DNA of 48,364 nucleotides from an uncultured Synechococcus sp. (GTDB lineage: Bacteria > Cyanobacteriota > Cyanobacteriia > Phormidesmidales > Phormidesmidaceae): NCBI GenBank assembly GCA_937911865.1, contig CALDSK010000287.1, positions 1-48,364 on the forward strand, read 5' to 3'. This document shows, piece by piece, positions 9,176-17,995 of the stretch. A program made the position numbers and the translations under genes. How positions within the stretch are numbered: position 1 is the stretch's first letter; every line of letters begins with the position of its first letter. The notes under the pieces are model-generated. The model saw nothing but the letters and a program-made list of their open reading frames with translations, made no database searches and was not told the DNA's origin.

Positions 9176-11746
9176 ATGTGGAGCACAGCATCTTTAAAGT
9201 TATTCTCATTCGCTTACATTCCCCATGGTCACTGCTATTTGTGGCAAACGCCCCTTGTAAGCCTGCATGCAATTAGTGATCTGTTGATCGCGATCGCCTA
9301 CTTTTGCATCGCGATCGCCCTTATCTATTTCGTCTCCAAAAAACAGCACAGCCTGCCAGCGCAACTTGTCTTCCTGTTCGGGCTATTTATCTCTCTGTGC
9401 GGCTTAGGCCACCTATTCGACATCGTTACGCTTTGGCATCCTGCCTACTGGATGTCAGGAGGCATCAGAGCAGCTACAGCTTGCGTCTCCGCTTACACTG
9501 CTATCGAAATGATTATATTGCTGCCCCGCTTTCTGGCATTGCAAGAAGTAGAAGCCGCAAACAAGAGATTAGAAGCGGAAGTTTCTAAACGGAGCGCTCA
9601 TGAACAGGCGCTAGAAAGAAGTCAAAAGATTTTTAGAAGTGCTTTTTACGACATTCCGATTGGCATGGCACTGGTTTCTCTAGAGGGCTATTTCATAGAA
9701 GTCAATGAAGCAGTTAGCAAAATTGTTGGCTACTCCAGCGAAGAGCTAAAGTCCATAGACTTTCAGTCAATTACTCACCCTGACGATTTGCAGTCAGATA
9801 TGAAGCTCGTAGAAAATCTGCTAGCAGGCAATCTCAGGTGCTACAAATTGGAAAAGCGTTACATCCACCGATTGGGTCACACCGTACCAATCGAGCTAAC
9901 GGTTTCACTGCTCAGAGACGAGGAAAATAATCCGCTACTTTTTATTGCTCATGTTCAAGACATTTCAGAACGCAATCGAATCAATACTTCATTAAAGGCA
10001 GCAACGGAGGAAGCTAGAGCCGCTAATCAAGCCAAAGGCGACTTTCTAGCCATGATGAGCCACGAGATTCGCACGCCGATGAATGCTATGTTAGGCATGG
10101 CTGAACTAATTGAAGAAACAAGTCTCGACCAGGAGCAGCAATCGTGCGTTAAGGCGATTCGCACCAGTGGTAAAACGCTACTAACAGTGATTAACGACAT
10201 TTTAGATTTTTCTAAGATCGAATCAAACAAGCTAGAATTAGAAATTAGTCGCATTAACATTCACAATACTGTTGAAGATGTTGTCACGCTGTTTTCCAAT
10301 CAGGCAAAGGAAAAAGGGCTATCATTGTCTTCTTCTATTGAGCCACCTTTGATTCCAACGGCATTCAAAGGTGACGCTGTTAGGTTAAAGCAAGTGCTGA
10401 ACAACCTTGTGAGTAATAGTATTAAGTTCACAGATACAGGGAACGTCAGCATCGATGTTCGCGCTAGGTGCTTAAAAGAAAGTCTCAATGACGTATCCAA
10501 TGAAGCCCCAGAGAACACATCAAAAGAGGCAACACCACAGGATGATGCCAGCTTAAGCAATCGCTATCGCATTCATTTTTTAGTGAGTGATACAGGTATT
10601 GGGATTTCTCAAGAGAAAATTGGCAAGCTTTTTGAGCCTTTTAGTCAAGTTGATTCTTCAATTACACGTCGATTTGGTGGTACTGGACTCGGCCTTTCTA
10701 TTAGCAGGCGGTTGGTAGAGATGATGGGCGGCCAGCTATTGGTCGATAGTAAGCCAGGGCATGGATCTACTTTTCGTTTTTCAATTGAGCTAGAAGCCTG
10801 TAGAACGCTAGTAGCTAAAGAGCAAAATATCACCGATGTAAATCCAACGCTTGATATCACCGACAAAGAGCTGAGCGATCGCACCCCACTGCACACCCCA
10901 CTGCGCATTCTACTCACAGAAGATATCGCCCTGAACCGAACCGTCGCCCTAAAAATGCTAGATAGCTATGGCTATCAGGCCGATGTCGCCTGCGACGGAA
11001 CAGAGGCAATCGCAGCCGTCCAGAAGCAGCCCTATGACCTCATTCTGATGGATGTGCAAATGCCCAAAATGTGCGGTTTAGAAGCGACCCAGAAAATCCG
11101 GCTAAACCAGCACAGTCACCAGCCACACATTGTGGCAATGACTGCTCATGCGATGCAAGGCGATAGAGAAGAGTGCTTATCTGTAGGGATGGATGACTAC
11201 ATTCAAAAACCGATTAGAAAGCAAGATATTTTAGATGTGTTACAGCGATGCATGCAATTAAAGTGTGCTAAGTCCGAATCGAGAGACCCCTTAAAAATGA
11301 GCGATACTTTCAAAGAACGTGCTGTCAGTGCACTAGAGGAACGGCAGTCTACGTCTAAATACGAGGACTCAGAAAATCCTACTGGCGCCATCGAAGTCGA
11401 CCAAAGCATTTCAACCCTAGATAAAGAAACATTAGAAAGCTTTGGCACTGAAAGAGACTTCTTAATAGAGGTATGTGAGAGTTTTCTCGCTGATGCACCC
11501 GGTCGGATTCAATCGCTAGAGACAGCACTCCAACAAAAGAATACACCGGCAATCGCGAATACCGCTCACGCACTAAAATCTCTCTGTAGCTGCGTGGGTG
11601 CAATGAATCTGTCTCAGATGTGCCAGGCGATAGAAGCTGCGGTAAGAGAAGAGGTTGAACTAGCCGCTGATACTATTGCCAAGCAGGTCAAGGCAGAATA
11701 TGCACAGGTTCAAACCGCTATCCAAAATTACAAGCGCACTCATTAA
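9176..11746 (+). CDS. hybrid histidine kinase with ethylene-receptor-like sensor, PAS, REC and HPt domains
   Basis: The 856-residue protein begins with three membrane helices matching plant ETR1-type ethylene-binding domains, including the PHGHCYLW lead-in seen in cyanobacterial homologues. Asp35, Tyr42, Ile45, Cys75 and His79 fall at the same spacing as ETR1 Asp25, Tyr32, Ile35, Cys65 and His69 (the Cys/His ligands of the Cu(I) site), but ETR1 Pro36 is Ala46. Next come a short coiled coil, PAS (about 150-265), HisKA with His296 (SHEIRTP), HATPase_c, a REC domain with Asp626 (LMDVQMP) and a C-terminal HPt with His798 (AHALKS). This is a complete phosphorelay in one chain. Two regulator genes follow on the same strand after 26 and 88 bp. 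Relatives include Synechocystis UirS, which carries a GAF domain instead of PAS. Confidence 0.93.
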   Translation: MWSTASLKLFSFAYIPHGHCYLWQTPLVSLHAISDLLIAIAYFCIAIALIYFVSKKQHSLPAQLVFLFGLFISLCGLGHLFDIVTLWHPAYWMSGGIRAATACVSAYTAIEMIILLPRFLALQEVEAANKRLEAEVSKRSAHEQALERSQKIFRSAFYDIPIGMALVSLEGYFIEVNEAVSKIVGYSSEELKSIDFQSITHPDDLQSDMKLVENLLAGNLRCYKLEKRYIHRLGHTVPIELTVSLLRDEENNPLLFIAHVQDISERNRINTSLKAATEEARAANQAKGDFLAMMSHEIRTPMNAMLGMAELIEETSLDQEQQSCVKAIRTSGKTLLTVINDILDFSKIESNKLELEISRINIHNTVEDVVTLFSNQAKEKGLSLSSSIEPPLIPTAFKGDAVRLKQVLNNLVSNSIKFTDTGNVSIDVRARCLKESLNDVSNEAPENTSKEATPQDDASLSNRYRIHFLVSDTGIGISQEKIGKLFEPFSQVDSSITRRFGGTGLGLSISRRLVEMMGGQLLVDSKPGHGSTFRFSIELEACRTLVAKEQNITDVNPTLDITDKELSDRTPLHTPLRILLTEDIALNRTVALKMLDSYGYQADVACDGTEAIAAVQKQPYDLILMDVQMPKMCGLEATQKIRLNQHSHQPHIVAMTAHAMQGDREECLSVGMDDYIQKPIRKQDILDVLQRCMQLKCAKSESRDPLKMSDTFKERAVSALEERQSTSKYEDSENPTGAIEVDQSISTLDKETLESFGTERDFLIEVCESFLADAPGRIQSLETALQQKNTPAIANTAHALKSLCSCVGAMNLSQMCQAIEAAVREEVELAADTIAKQVKAEYAQVQTAIQNYKRTH

Positions 11747-11772
11747 CAATCTTCGTAGCAATAAAAAATATA

Positions 11773-12858
11773 ATGGTCACAGACCCTGCACCTACCTCAC
11801 CTGCAACATCGTCACCTCTGGTGATGATTGCTGATGATGAGCCGACCATGCGCCTACTATTACGCAAGGCAGTACAAAAAGAAAATTTCCGGGCGATTGA
11901 AGCTCGCAACGGCAAAGAATGTTTAGAGCTATGTCAGCAGCTGCGTCCCGACATTGTTCTCATGGATGCCATGATGCCAGAGATAGATGGCTTCGACTGT
12001 TGCATGGCCTTGCAAGCGCTACCTGAAAACATGTCTCCTCCCGTCTTAATGATCACCAGCCTTGACGATCCAGCTTCTGTTGATCGCATATTTGAAGCAG
12101 GCGCAGCGGATTACATCACAAAGCCCATCCACTGGGCCCTACTGCGACAGCGAATGTACCGGCTACAAGATATTCTCAAGCGTCGCCAGGCAGAAGCCAA
12201 CATAAAAGCCTCACTGCAAGAGAAAGAAGCCCTTCTCAAAGAAGTTCATCACCGAGTAAAAAATAATTTACAGATCATTTCTAGCCTACTGAACCTCCAA
12301 TCTGACTCAATAAAAGATCCGCAAGTGCTAGACATCTTCCAAGAAAGCCAAAACCGGATACGACTAATGGCACTCATCCACGAGCAGCTGTATCAGTCAA
12401 ACAACGTAGGCAAAATAAACTTAAAAGGCTACATACAAGCGCTCTCCGACAACCTGTTACGCTCATATAAAGTACAACAAGACGGCATCACACTGACAAT
12501 CACAGTCGATGATATTGAGTTGGCAATCGATACGGCTGTCTCTTGCGGGCTAATCATCAACGAACTCGTATCCAACTCTCTAAAATACGCATTTCCTTCC
12601 AACCTCAAAGCTGAAAGCGCCAAAGCAATAACAGCGGCGAATGTAATTTCAATCGAGGCGAAGAGCACTGACCAAGATCAGTTCTCGATCCATTATCAAG
12701 ACAACGGTGTTGGCATCCCTGAAAGCTTCAACCTTCAAAACTCAAACACCTTAGGCCTCCAATTAGTCAGTAGTTTAACAGAACAGCTAGGTGGCATTCT
12801 TAGCATCACAAGCGGTGAAGTCACGGCTTTTAACCTCACTGAACTTCAAGCCAGCTAA
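11773..12858 (+). CDS. response regulator fused to a HisKA_2 histidine kinase
   Basis: The 361-residue protein opens with a receiver domain (residues 15-130; acidic pair in ADDEPT, phospho-acceptor Asp65 in VLMDAMMP, Lys in ITKPIHW). A linker helix leads to a HisKA_2 domain with the EVHHRVKNNLQ motif (His159/His160) and a HATPase_c domain (INELVSNSLKYAF, DNGVGIP, LGLQLV). It can thus receive a phosphoryl group and also run its own kinase. It starts 26 bp after the hybrid kinase and is likely in the same operon, so the HPt of that kinase may feed its receiver. No output DNA-binding domain is present. Confidence 0.9.
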   Translation: MVTDPAPTSPATSSPLVMIADDEPTMRLLLRKAVQKENFRAIEARNGKECLELCQQLRPDIVLMDAMMPEIDGFDCCMALQALPENMSPPVLMITSLDDPASVDRIFEAGAADYITKPIHWALLRQRMYRLQDILKRRQAEANIKASLQEKEALLKEVHHRVKNNLQIISSLLNLQSDSIKDPQVLDIFQESQNRIRLMALIHEQLYQSNNVGKINLKGYIQALSDNLLRSYKVQQDGITLTITVDDIELAIDTAVSCGLIINELVSNSLKYAFPSNLKAESAKAITAANVISIEAKSTDQDQFSIHYQDNGVGIPESFNLQNSNTLGLQLVSSLTEQLGGILSITSGEVTAFNLTELQAS

Positions 12859-12946
12859 TGGATTGGGCAGACTATAGAACAAACCTAAAGAAACTGAAAA
12901 CGCTCTCTTAAGCGATCAGAATAGATTTATAGAAGAAAGGCAACCC

Positions 12947-14434
12947 ATGAAAACAGCAGCAGCAAAAACAACAGTCAAAACAGCTTCTACAACAAAGATC
13001 ATGATTGTCGAGGATGAAAGCATCATCGCGCTTGATATTAAGCGCAGTCTTTCTAGGCTAGGATACGCTATCACAGGCGTTGCTGCATCTGGTGAAGCCG
13101 CTCTGCTAAAAATTAAAGACAACAGGCCGCATTTAGTTTTGATGGACATTCATCTCAAGGGCGAAATGGACGGCATTCAAACCTCTAAAATCATTAAATC
13201 TGACTTTCAGCTGCCGATTGTTTACCTGACAGCGAATGCTGACAGCAGTACATTCCAGTCTGCTCAAACCACAGATCCACATGCTTACCTACTCAAACCC
13301 TTCGATGAAAAATCTTTAGGAATTGCCATCGAAGTCGCGCTCAATCAGCATAGAAAAACTCAAGCCATAAAAGCCAGTGAGTACTGGTATGCCAACGCAT
13401 TTCAATGTATGAATGAAGCCGTCATTTCGACCGACTCACAGGGCAGCATCATTTTCATGAATGCCCTGGCAGAGGAGATGTCAGGAGTCACACTCAGCGA
13501 AGCGATCGATCGTCCACTGGTTGATATCCTAAGGCTTCAGCGAAAAATTCAGCAGATTGCTTCACTTCCACCACAGCTCCAGTTGCAGCAAAGCGACAGC
13601 ATAGCCTCTATTTTAGAAAGCGTACTGAATGGCAGCGATACCATCCCCCTACCTCAAGATATTCAGCTGGTAAATCCTGCACTCTCGTTCACTCCAATCG
13701 AGGGAAGCGCTACTTCAATCCGCGCTGCTTCAGGCGAAATTACAGGTAGCTTGTTCATCTTTAGATCGCAAGATGTCGTAAAAAAACAAAAATCTGCACG
13801 ACTGTTTGATAGTCGCGCAGAAACAGAAGCCTCTGTCGTAAAAGAGCCGTTAAAGCTCAATCAAGAACAAACTATTCCATTAGAAGACGTTCAGCTCATT
13901 GATGATTTTACTCGAAGTTTTATTAAAGGTGAGCCCGTCCTTTTATCTACCGCCAACTTAGTTGCAAGCTCTGGTGAGGGAGCCACAACACTGTCTGCAA
14001 GGGAAACCGGCACAATCATAACCGTCAAGCCTATCGACGGAAAACAGACAGCAATTGTTGACCAAACATCAGAGCAATGGGAGATTATTCGCCACACCCT
14101 AATAGAAAATAGCTTCTTCCCAATTAGCCGCAGAACCAACGGAACTTGCTACTTTCAGCATCGAGTAATTCCTGAAGACTGTCAGATTTTTCATACCACT
14201 GCTATAGAACTGTGGGAGACATGGTATGGAAAGGCTTGCCCCGACTTATTCAATCAGGGTGCACTTCAAGTTAAGCTACCGAGGGAAAATATTGTTGTTT
14301 TAAGACGAGGTAGCTGGTACCACATACAAAACCTCATGCAAAAGGATGAGGCGCTACGTATTAAAACGGTTGCTGGAGAGATCTATATCTCCCTCGACGA
14401 CTTATTGATATGGGGAGCCAAATCAACAGGCTAG
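12947..14434 (+). CDS. response regulator with PAS domain and an unassigned C-terminal domain
   Basis: Residues 18-135 form a CheY-like receiver of the type in phytochrome-linked regulators (VEDESIIALD, Asp67 in LVLMDIHLKG, Lys in YLLKPFDEK). Residues 148-290 contain a PAS module (NEAVISTDSQGSIIFMN). The remaining 150-200 residues fit no domain I recognise: strand-rich sequence with a WYHIQNL segment and an ISLDDLLIWG end. There is no kinase, GGDEF, EAL or helix-turn-helix. A GAAAGG ribosome site precedes ATG 12947. As the third gene in the run it is a plausible output protein of the ethylene-type phosphorelay. Confidence 0.85.
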   Translation: MKTAAAKTTVKTASTTKIMIVEDESIIALDIKRSLSRLGYAITGVAASGEAALLKIKDNRPHLVLMDIHLKGEMDGIQTSKIIKSDFQLPIVYLTANADSSTFQSAQTTDPHAYLLKPFDEKSLGIAIEVALNQHRKTQAIKASEYWYANAFQCMNEAVISTDSQGSIIFMNALAEEMSGVTLSEAIDRPLVDILRLQRKIQQIASLPPQLQLQQSDSIASILESVLNGSDTIPLPQDIQLVNPALSFTPIEGSATSIRAASGEITGSLFIFRSQDVVKKQKSARLFDSRAETEASVVKEPLKLNQEQTIPLEDVQLIDDFTRSFIKGEPVLLSTANLVASSGEGATTLSARETGTIITVKPIDGKQTAIVDQTSEQWEIIRHTLIENSFFPISRRTNGTCYFQHRVIPEDCQIFHTTAIELWETWYGKACPDLFNQGALQVKLPRENIVVLRRGSWYHIQNLMQKDEALRIKTVAGEIYISLDDLLIWGAKSTG

Positions 14435-14435
14435 G

Positions 14436-14469
14436 CTCATCCTTGTGCATACCTCATCCTTGTGCATAC
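14436..14469. repeat. 17-bp perfect tandem duplication
   Basis: CTCATCCTTGTGCATAC occurs twice head to tail directly after the stop codon of the PAS response-regulator gene. A 79-codon frame from a GTG inside it looks unsupported. Confidence 0.85.
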
Positions 14470-14836
14470 AAAGCTATAAAGTTCAAACCAAAGCAATACT
14501 CTCAGCTGTACTTTTCAATCTAAACGTATACAGCTACACGTCTGAAGACTCTTTTCTCAATCTTTCCTCGGACTTTACTTGGATTAGACAGATCCAGCGC
14601 CGACTAAGCCAAAACAGCCTGCTTGAGTCAATCAAAAGCTTTGTTGGCTTAAGTAAGCGTACGGGCGATCGCGGCCTTATCTAAACCAATCAATCCCTTA
14701 TATCCTGCGGTCATGCGGATAGAATGAACTGGCATATACAGATATTTACGAGAGAAGTACGCGCTTTGCCAACCATTCTCTCAGAGAGTCTAGAAAATCC
14801 TCTTATAGAATGTGGCTGACTAAGAGATTTATATAG

Positions 14837-14866
14837 CAAAGTAAGGACACATTCTTACTTTGTTTT
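14837..14866 (+). terminator. intrinsic terminator
   Basis: A 9-bp perfect stem (CAAAGTAAG at 14837-14845, CTTACTTTG at 14854-14862) with an 8-base loop is followed by TTTT. It lies about 400 bp after the signalling genes and could end that transcript. The 370 bases between the tandem repeat and this hairpin show no recognisable gene. Confidence 0.6.
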
Positions 14867-14910
14867 GGCGAGCGTTCCCTAGTGCCGCAAAGCGCAACGG
14901 AAGCTACAGC

Positions 14911-14950
14911 AGAAAGGCCTAGCCGTACTCACTCACGGCTAGGCCTTTCT
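14911..14950 (-). terminator. long hairpin terminator of the lipoprotein gene
   Basis: Perfect 16-bp arms at 14911-14926 (AGAAAGGCCTAGCCGT) and 14935-14950 enclose an 8-base loop. It lies 19 bp beyond the stop of the minus-strand histidine-phosphatase-like gene. The arms end in AGAAA/TTTCT, so the hairpin can act on transcripts from either side. Confidence 0.8.
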
Positions 14951-14969
14951 TATCTACTTGCAGCGCTAC

Positions 14970-15767
14970 CTATAGCTCCGCCCATTCCTCAGGCAGCATA
15001 TTAGCCTGAAGCGTAAACTCGCCACTGCCGTCCGGCGTTAAAACATAGGCGATACCTTGAGGATCTGGGTAAATGCCTGTCGCGGCTTCAAAAATATCGT
15101 CATGACCCACAATGACGGTGTTCTCGCCTGCAGCAGGAACCTCTGTTAATAGAGGCATTACGTTTTCCTGCATCTCTGCGACTTGCTCATCGGTGTATTC
15201 TTCAAAAGGCAAGAAGTTGAGCTGCGCATTTTTGGTATGAGTCCCAAAAGCGAGATCGGCAGTCTGCCACGCACGACAGTACTCACTGGCAATCACATCA
15301 CCAACAGGAATACCCTTCTCTTCAAAAGCAGCCCCAATATCTTCAGCTTGCTTAATACCTACATCATTAAGCTTACGCTGAGTCTCACAGTCATCCAAAC
15401 TCATGTTTGGATCTGCCTGGTCAGCATAGTCTTTTTCTGTTTGAGCATGGCGGAAGTAAATGACATGGCCGCCTTCTTGAAGCGCACTCAAGAGTTCAGC
15501 GCCGCTCAGCTGGTCTTCAAAGTCAGCGTTGGCCTGTTCGCCTTCGCTGTAATCACCGCCTTCGCCGCCTTCACCGCCTTCACCGCCTTCACCGCCTTCG
15601 CCGCCTTCACCGCCTTCACCACCTTCGCCGCCTTCACCTTCTATTTCAGTGACAGTGGGAGCGTTGTCAACATCAGCTTCCGGCGTAGAAGCACCGCCAC
15701 AAGCGGTCACGCCTGCAAATAATCCGGCTGCTAGAAATAGCTCTGCTACTTTCAATCGTTTTTTCAT
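14970..15767 (-). CDS. histidine-phosphatase-family lipoprotein with Gly-Gly-Glu repeat linker
   Basis: The 265-residue product has a lipoprotein signal (positively charged MKKR, hydrophobic core, VTAC with Cys23), so it should be anchored to a membrane on the outer side. Residues 44-71 are an uninterrupted GGE tripeptide repeat coded by a simple nucleotide repeat (15555-15638). The rest is a histidine-phosphatase (phosphoglycerate-mutase-like) domain: RHAQT with His107 as the expected phospho-acceptor, and a second catalytic His in VGHDD. The substrate is unknown; extracytoplasmic members often act on phosphate esters. A perfect palindrome lies 51-69 bp before the start. Confidence 0.87.
   Translation of the reverse strand: MKKRLKVAELFLAAGLFAGVTACGGASTPEADVDNAPTVTEIEGEGGEGGEGGEGGEGGEGGEGGEGGEGGDYSEGEQANADFEDQLSGAELLSALQEGGHVIYFRHAQTEKDYADQADPNMSLDDCETQRKLNDVGIKQAEDIGAAFEEKGIPVGDVIASEYCRAWQTADLAFGTHTKNAQLNFLPFEEYTDEQVAEMQENVMPLLTEVPAAGENTVIVGHDDIFEAATGIYPDPQGIAYVLTPDGSGEFTLQANMLPEEWAEL
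15555..15638. repeat. in-frame coding repeat for Gly-Gly-Glu units
   Basis: A 9-bp-type simple repeat (CCGCCTTCA/G on the plus strand) codes about nine GGE units in the lipoprotein linker. Such arrays change length easily by slippage in steps that keep the frame. Confidence 0.85.
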
Positions 15768-15817
15768 GGCAAATCCTCACGAAGCACTGTAATAAGTAAA
15801 TAATCTAGTCTTATTGA

Positions 15818-15836
15818 AATTGATTGTCAATCAATT
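15818..15836. promoter_or_regulatory. perfect 19-bp palindrome, operator candidate
   Basis: AATTGATTG, one central T and CAATCAATT form an exact palindrome 51-69 bp upstream of the minus-strand lipoprotein ATG. Its size fits a dimeric repressor such as a Fur-family protein, but it does not match the classic Fur consensus closely. The rest of the 15768-16175 spacer is AT-rich and shows nothing else that I recognise. Confidence 0.45.
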
Positions 15837-16175
15837 CTCTTGCTAGCATATATTACTTCAGGCGCGATTCGTGAGAAATCACCGAGCACACCCTTTCTCC
15901 GGCAGAGGCTTCTACAGTGAAATTTTCCAGGCATTCGTACAATTAAGCACTACTGTCCATCTCAGCAAAGCAAATATGCACCGTTCGCTTTCGATTAAAA
16001 AAATTGATAAAAGCTAAATTGCACGTATCGTGCCATAGTAACTCATCTCATTAACATTTATTTATTGTCGAGAATTGTATTAAGAAATAATGAGGTTGCC
16101 AAGAGGTCACCAAGAGCCTTCTGATAAATGAAGCGCGCTTTCCCTTCGTTCAACATCCTTTCTTTGCCTTTTCTC

Positions 16176-16430
16176 TTATTTGCCTTTTCTGGGCGATCGC
16201 AGTTGAGTCCCTCTTTTCCCCGAGACTTGCTCAGCTGGGAAAAAATGATGAACTATACGCATCATCCGTCTATTGAGCTTTGCCTTTTGCTGTCTTACCA
16301 TCCGTTCTTCTCGCCATTGCCACGATAGCCAGAGACCGCAAGCAGCGATCACGCAAAAACAGGCAACCAGCAGCCAATGCGCCCAAATCCCAGAATCGAA
16401 GCCCGCATTGGGATTGACACTAGCAATCAA
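16176..16430 (-). CDS. small single-pass membrane protein, unknown function
   Basis: The 84-residue product has one clear transmembrane helix (about residues 16-37, rich in Leu, Val, Cys and Ala, ending in WLSWQW), then a strongly basic tail (REERMVRQQKAKLNRRMMR). The start is TTG at 16430, supported by a TAGGGAG ribosome site 7 bases before it. The positive-inside rule puts the basic tail in the cytoplasm. I do not recognise a family. It lies downstream of isiA on the same strand, but the isiA terminator separates them. Confidence 0.5.
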   Translation of the reverse strand: MIASVNPNAGFDSGIWAHWLLVACFCVIAACGLWLSWQWREERMVRQQKAKLNRRMMRIVHHFFPAEQVSGKRGTQLRSPRKGK

Positions 16431-16735
16431 AATGAACTCCCTAATAAAACGGTGACGGACTACAGGCTTACTGCTATCAGTACTTAATCTCGATAATAAT
16501 ACCTCAGATATTGGGATACAGCACAGAATAAACTATGAACGATCGTAAACTAAAATCTTGGAAAATGCTGAAGAGCTTTATTTCTCAATAATTTTATTCT
16601 ATTGAGAAGTCACCGGCAAATAAATTTCTAACTTGCTTTCATTCTCAATAGATGCTCTTTATAGATGACGATCCTTATAGATATAGCTATCACTAGATGC
16701 ATTCGGCGATAGCTACACAGCAATCTTCAAACCAC
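16431..16735. other. spacer between isiA and the small membrane gene
   Basis: This AT-rich region should hold the promoter of the minus-strand small membrane gene. I see no further gene; the isiA terminator hairpin begins at its right edge. Confidence 0.4.
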
Positions 16736-16767
16736 AAAAAAGTCTGCTGTTATTTTTAACAGCAGAC
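16736..16767 (-). terminator. intrinsic terminator of isiA
   Basis: On the minus strand an 11-bp perfect stem (GTCTGCTGTTA / TAACAGCAGAC, 16742-16767) with a 4-base loop is followed by six T residues. It lies about 110 bp after the isiA stop codon and has the full form of a strong rho-independent terminator. Confidence 0.88.
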
Positions 16768-16879
16768 CTGGTGTCTTGAGAGGAAGATATTACAGATTGA
16801 TAGCGCTGCTATCAATCTTTTTCCATTGGATAGTCTTCTGGAGCAGACATCCTATGAATTGACATAAAGCGTTTGTCAG

Positions 16880-17995
16880 CTAAGAAGCGGCTGCTTTCGC
16901 CTCTGTTGTCTTCTGCGCGGCAGCTTCTGTATTAGACCCTGCAACAGCAGATTTAGTCGCAGGCGTCTGATAGTTCACATCGAAAGCTTCAGTCACGCGG
17001 TTGAAGTCAAAGCCCATAGCACGCAGCGCATGCCATAGATGGCCTTGCAGCATAAAGAACGCTAAGAAAAAGTGTGCATTCGCCAGCCAGCAGCGAGCCG
17101 TATGTACACCCGGTGGCAGACTCACCGTATCCGCAAAGTAAGGCGTCACACCCAGCTTAATCGCTAGAGGCGCACCGTAAAACTCAGTGGGGTAAGCGAG
17201 CGTATTGACCGCACAGAAGTAAGCGGCCACAAAACCAGCGAGCGCAATTCCACCTAATGAGTAAGACAAAATAGCCTCACCGGAAAAGATCAGCACGTTC
17301 TTCGCCCACTTCAACGGGGGAACAAGAATATGCCAAATGCCACCAAGGATCAACAAAGTCCCTACATAAACATGGCCGCCTACCAAATCTTCTAGGCTAT
17401 TAACGCTAGCAAAGTGAGTTTGGTAGCCAAAAATAACTAACGGATCGAGCGTAATATCAGTAACTGTTCTGACTTCACCATTTGTAGAATCGTTCAGTCC
17501 GCCCCACTGAGTTGCCTTAGCAACCAAAGCTAAAGCGCCTGCCCCTAAAAACAACAAATGATGACCTAGAATCAGGCCAACTTTAGCCGGGTCGTCCCAG
17601 TCAAAGTAAAAGTTTCTAGCCGGACCATTCGCATTTGCTAGGCTCTCTTTGTTTCCTCGAATAGTGTGAAAAAGAGCGCCTGCGCCCAACACAGCAGAAG
17701 AAATTAGATGTACTGAGCCGATAACAAAATAAGGATAGGTATTAATGACTTCGCCACCGCTACCGACACCAATGCCCATCGTAGCCAAATGTGGGAGCAA
17801 AATAAGCCCCTGCTCTCCCATCGGAAAGCTAGGATCAAACCGAGAGAGTTCAAACAAGGTGAACGCACCAGCCCAGAAAGTAATTAAAGCAGCTTGGGCA
17901 ACGTGAGCGGCAATAAACAATCCAGGATCGTTGGCAAAACGGGCATTTCCAGCCCACCAATCGTATTTCACGGTTGGTTTTCCATATGCTTGCAT
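16880..17995 (-). CDS. isiA: iron-stress-induced chlorophyll-binding protein IsiA (CP43')
   Basis: The 371-residue product is a six-helix thylakoid chlorophyll a protein of the CP43 family. Its N-terminus (VKYDWWAGNARF), GEQGLILLPHLAT, the GHHLLFLG helix, LEDLVGGHVYVG and ANAHFFLAFF are IsiA hallmarks, with many conserved His ligands. IsiA forms antenna rings around photosystem I under iron limitation and also dissipates light energy. I placed the start at ATG 17995 because canonical IsiA begins MQ(T/A)Y; the frame is open to TTG 18004. Compared with about 340-350 residues in usual IsiA, it carries a C-terminal Ala/Thr-rich tail of some 30 residues. No flavodoxin gene (isiB) follows; a terminator does. 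It is divergent from the hydrolase-fold and CP43-like genes. Confidence 0.93.
   Translation of the reverse strand: MQAYGKPTVKYDWWAGNARFANDPGLFIAAHVAQAALITFWAGAFTLFELSRFDPSFPMGEQGLILLPHLATMGIGVGSGGEVINTYPYFVIGSVHLISSAVLGAGALFHTIRGNKESLANANGPARNFYFDWDDPAKVGLILGHHLLFLGAGALALVAKATQWGGLNDSTNGEVRTVTDITLDPLVIFGYQTHFASVNSLEDLVGGHVYVGTLLILGGIWHILVPPLKWAKNVLIFSGEAILSYSLGGIALAGFVAAYFCAVNTLAYPTEFYGAPLAIKLGVTPYFADTVSLPPGVHTARCWLANAHFFLAFFMLQGHLWHALRAMGFDFNRVTEAFDVNYQTPATKSAVAGSNTEAAAQKTTEAKAAAS

Noticed and set aside
9106..9300. ATG frame overlapping the start of the hybrid kinase
   Set aside because: No similarity to any family, and it ends inside the well-supported sensor domain.
14445..14684. 79-codon frame starting in the 17-bp tandem repeat
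   Set aside because: No ribosome site, no family resemblance and no hydrophobic or domain pattern; the start lies in the duplicated DNA.
15183..15722. 179-codon plus-strand frame over the lipoprotein gene
   Set aside because: Antisense shadow; its Phe/Ala/Thr repeat is only the reverse reading of the GGE array.
16128..16328. 66-codon plus-strand frame opposite the 84-residue membrane gene
   Set aside because: The minus frame has a ribosome site and a clear helix; this one has neither.
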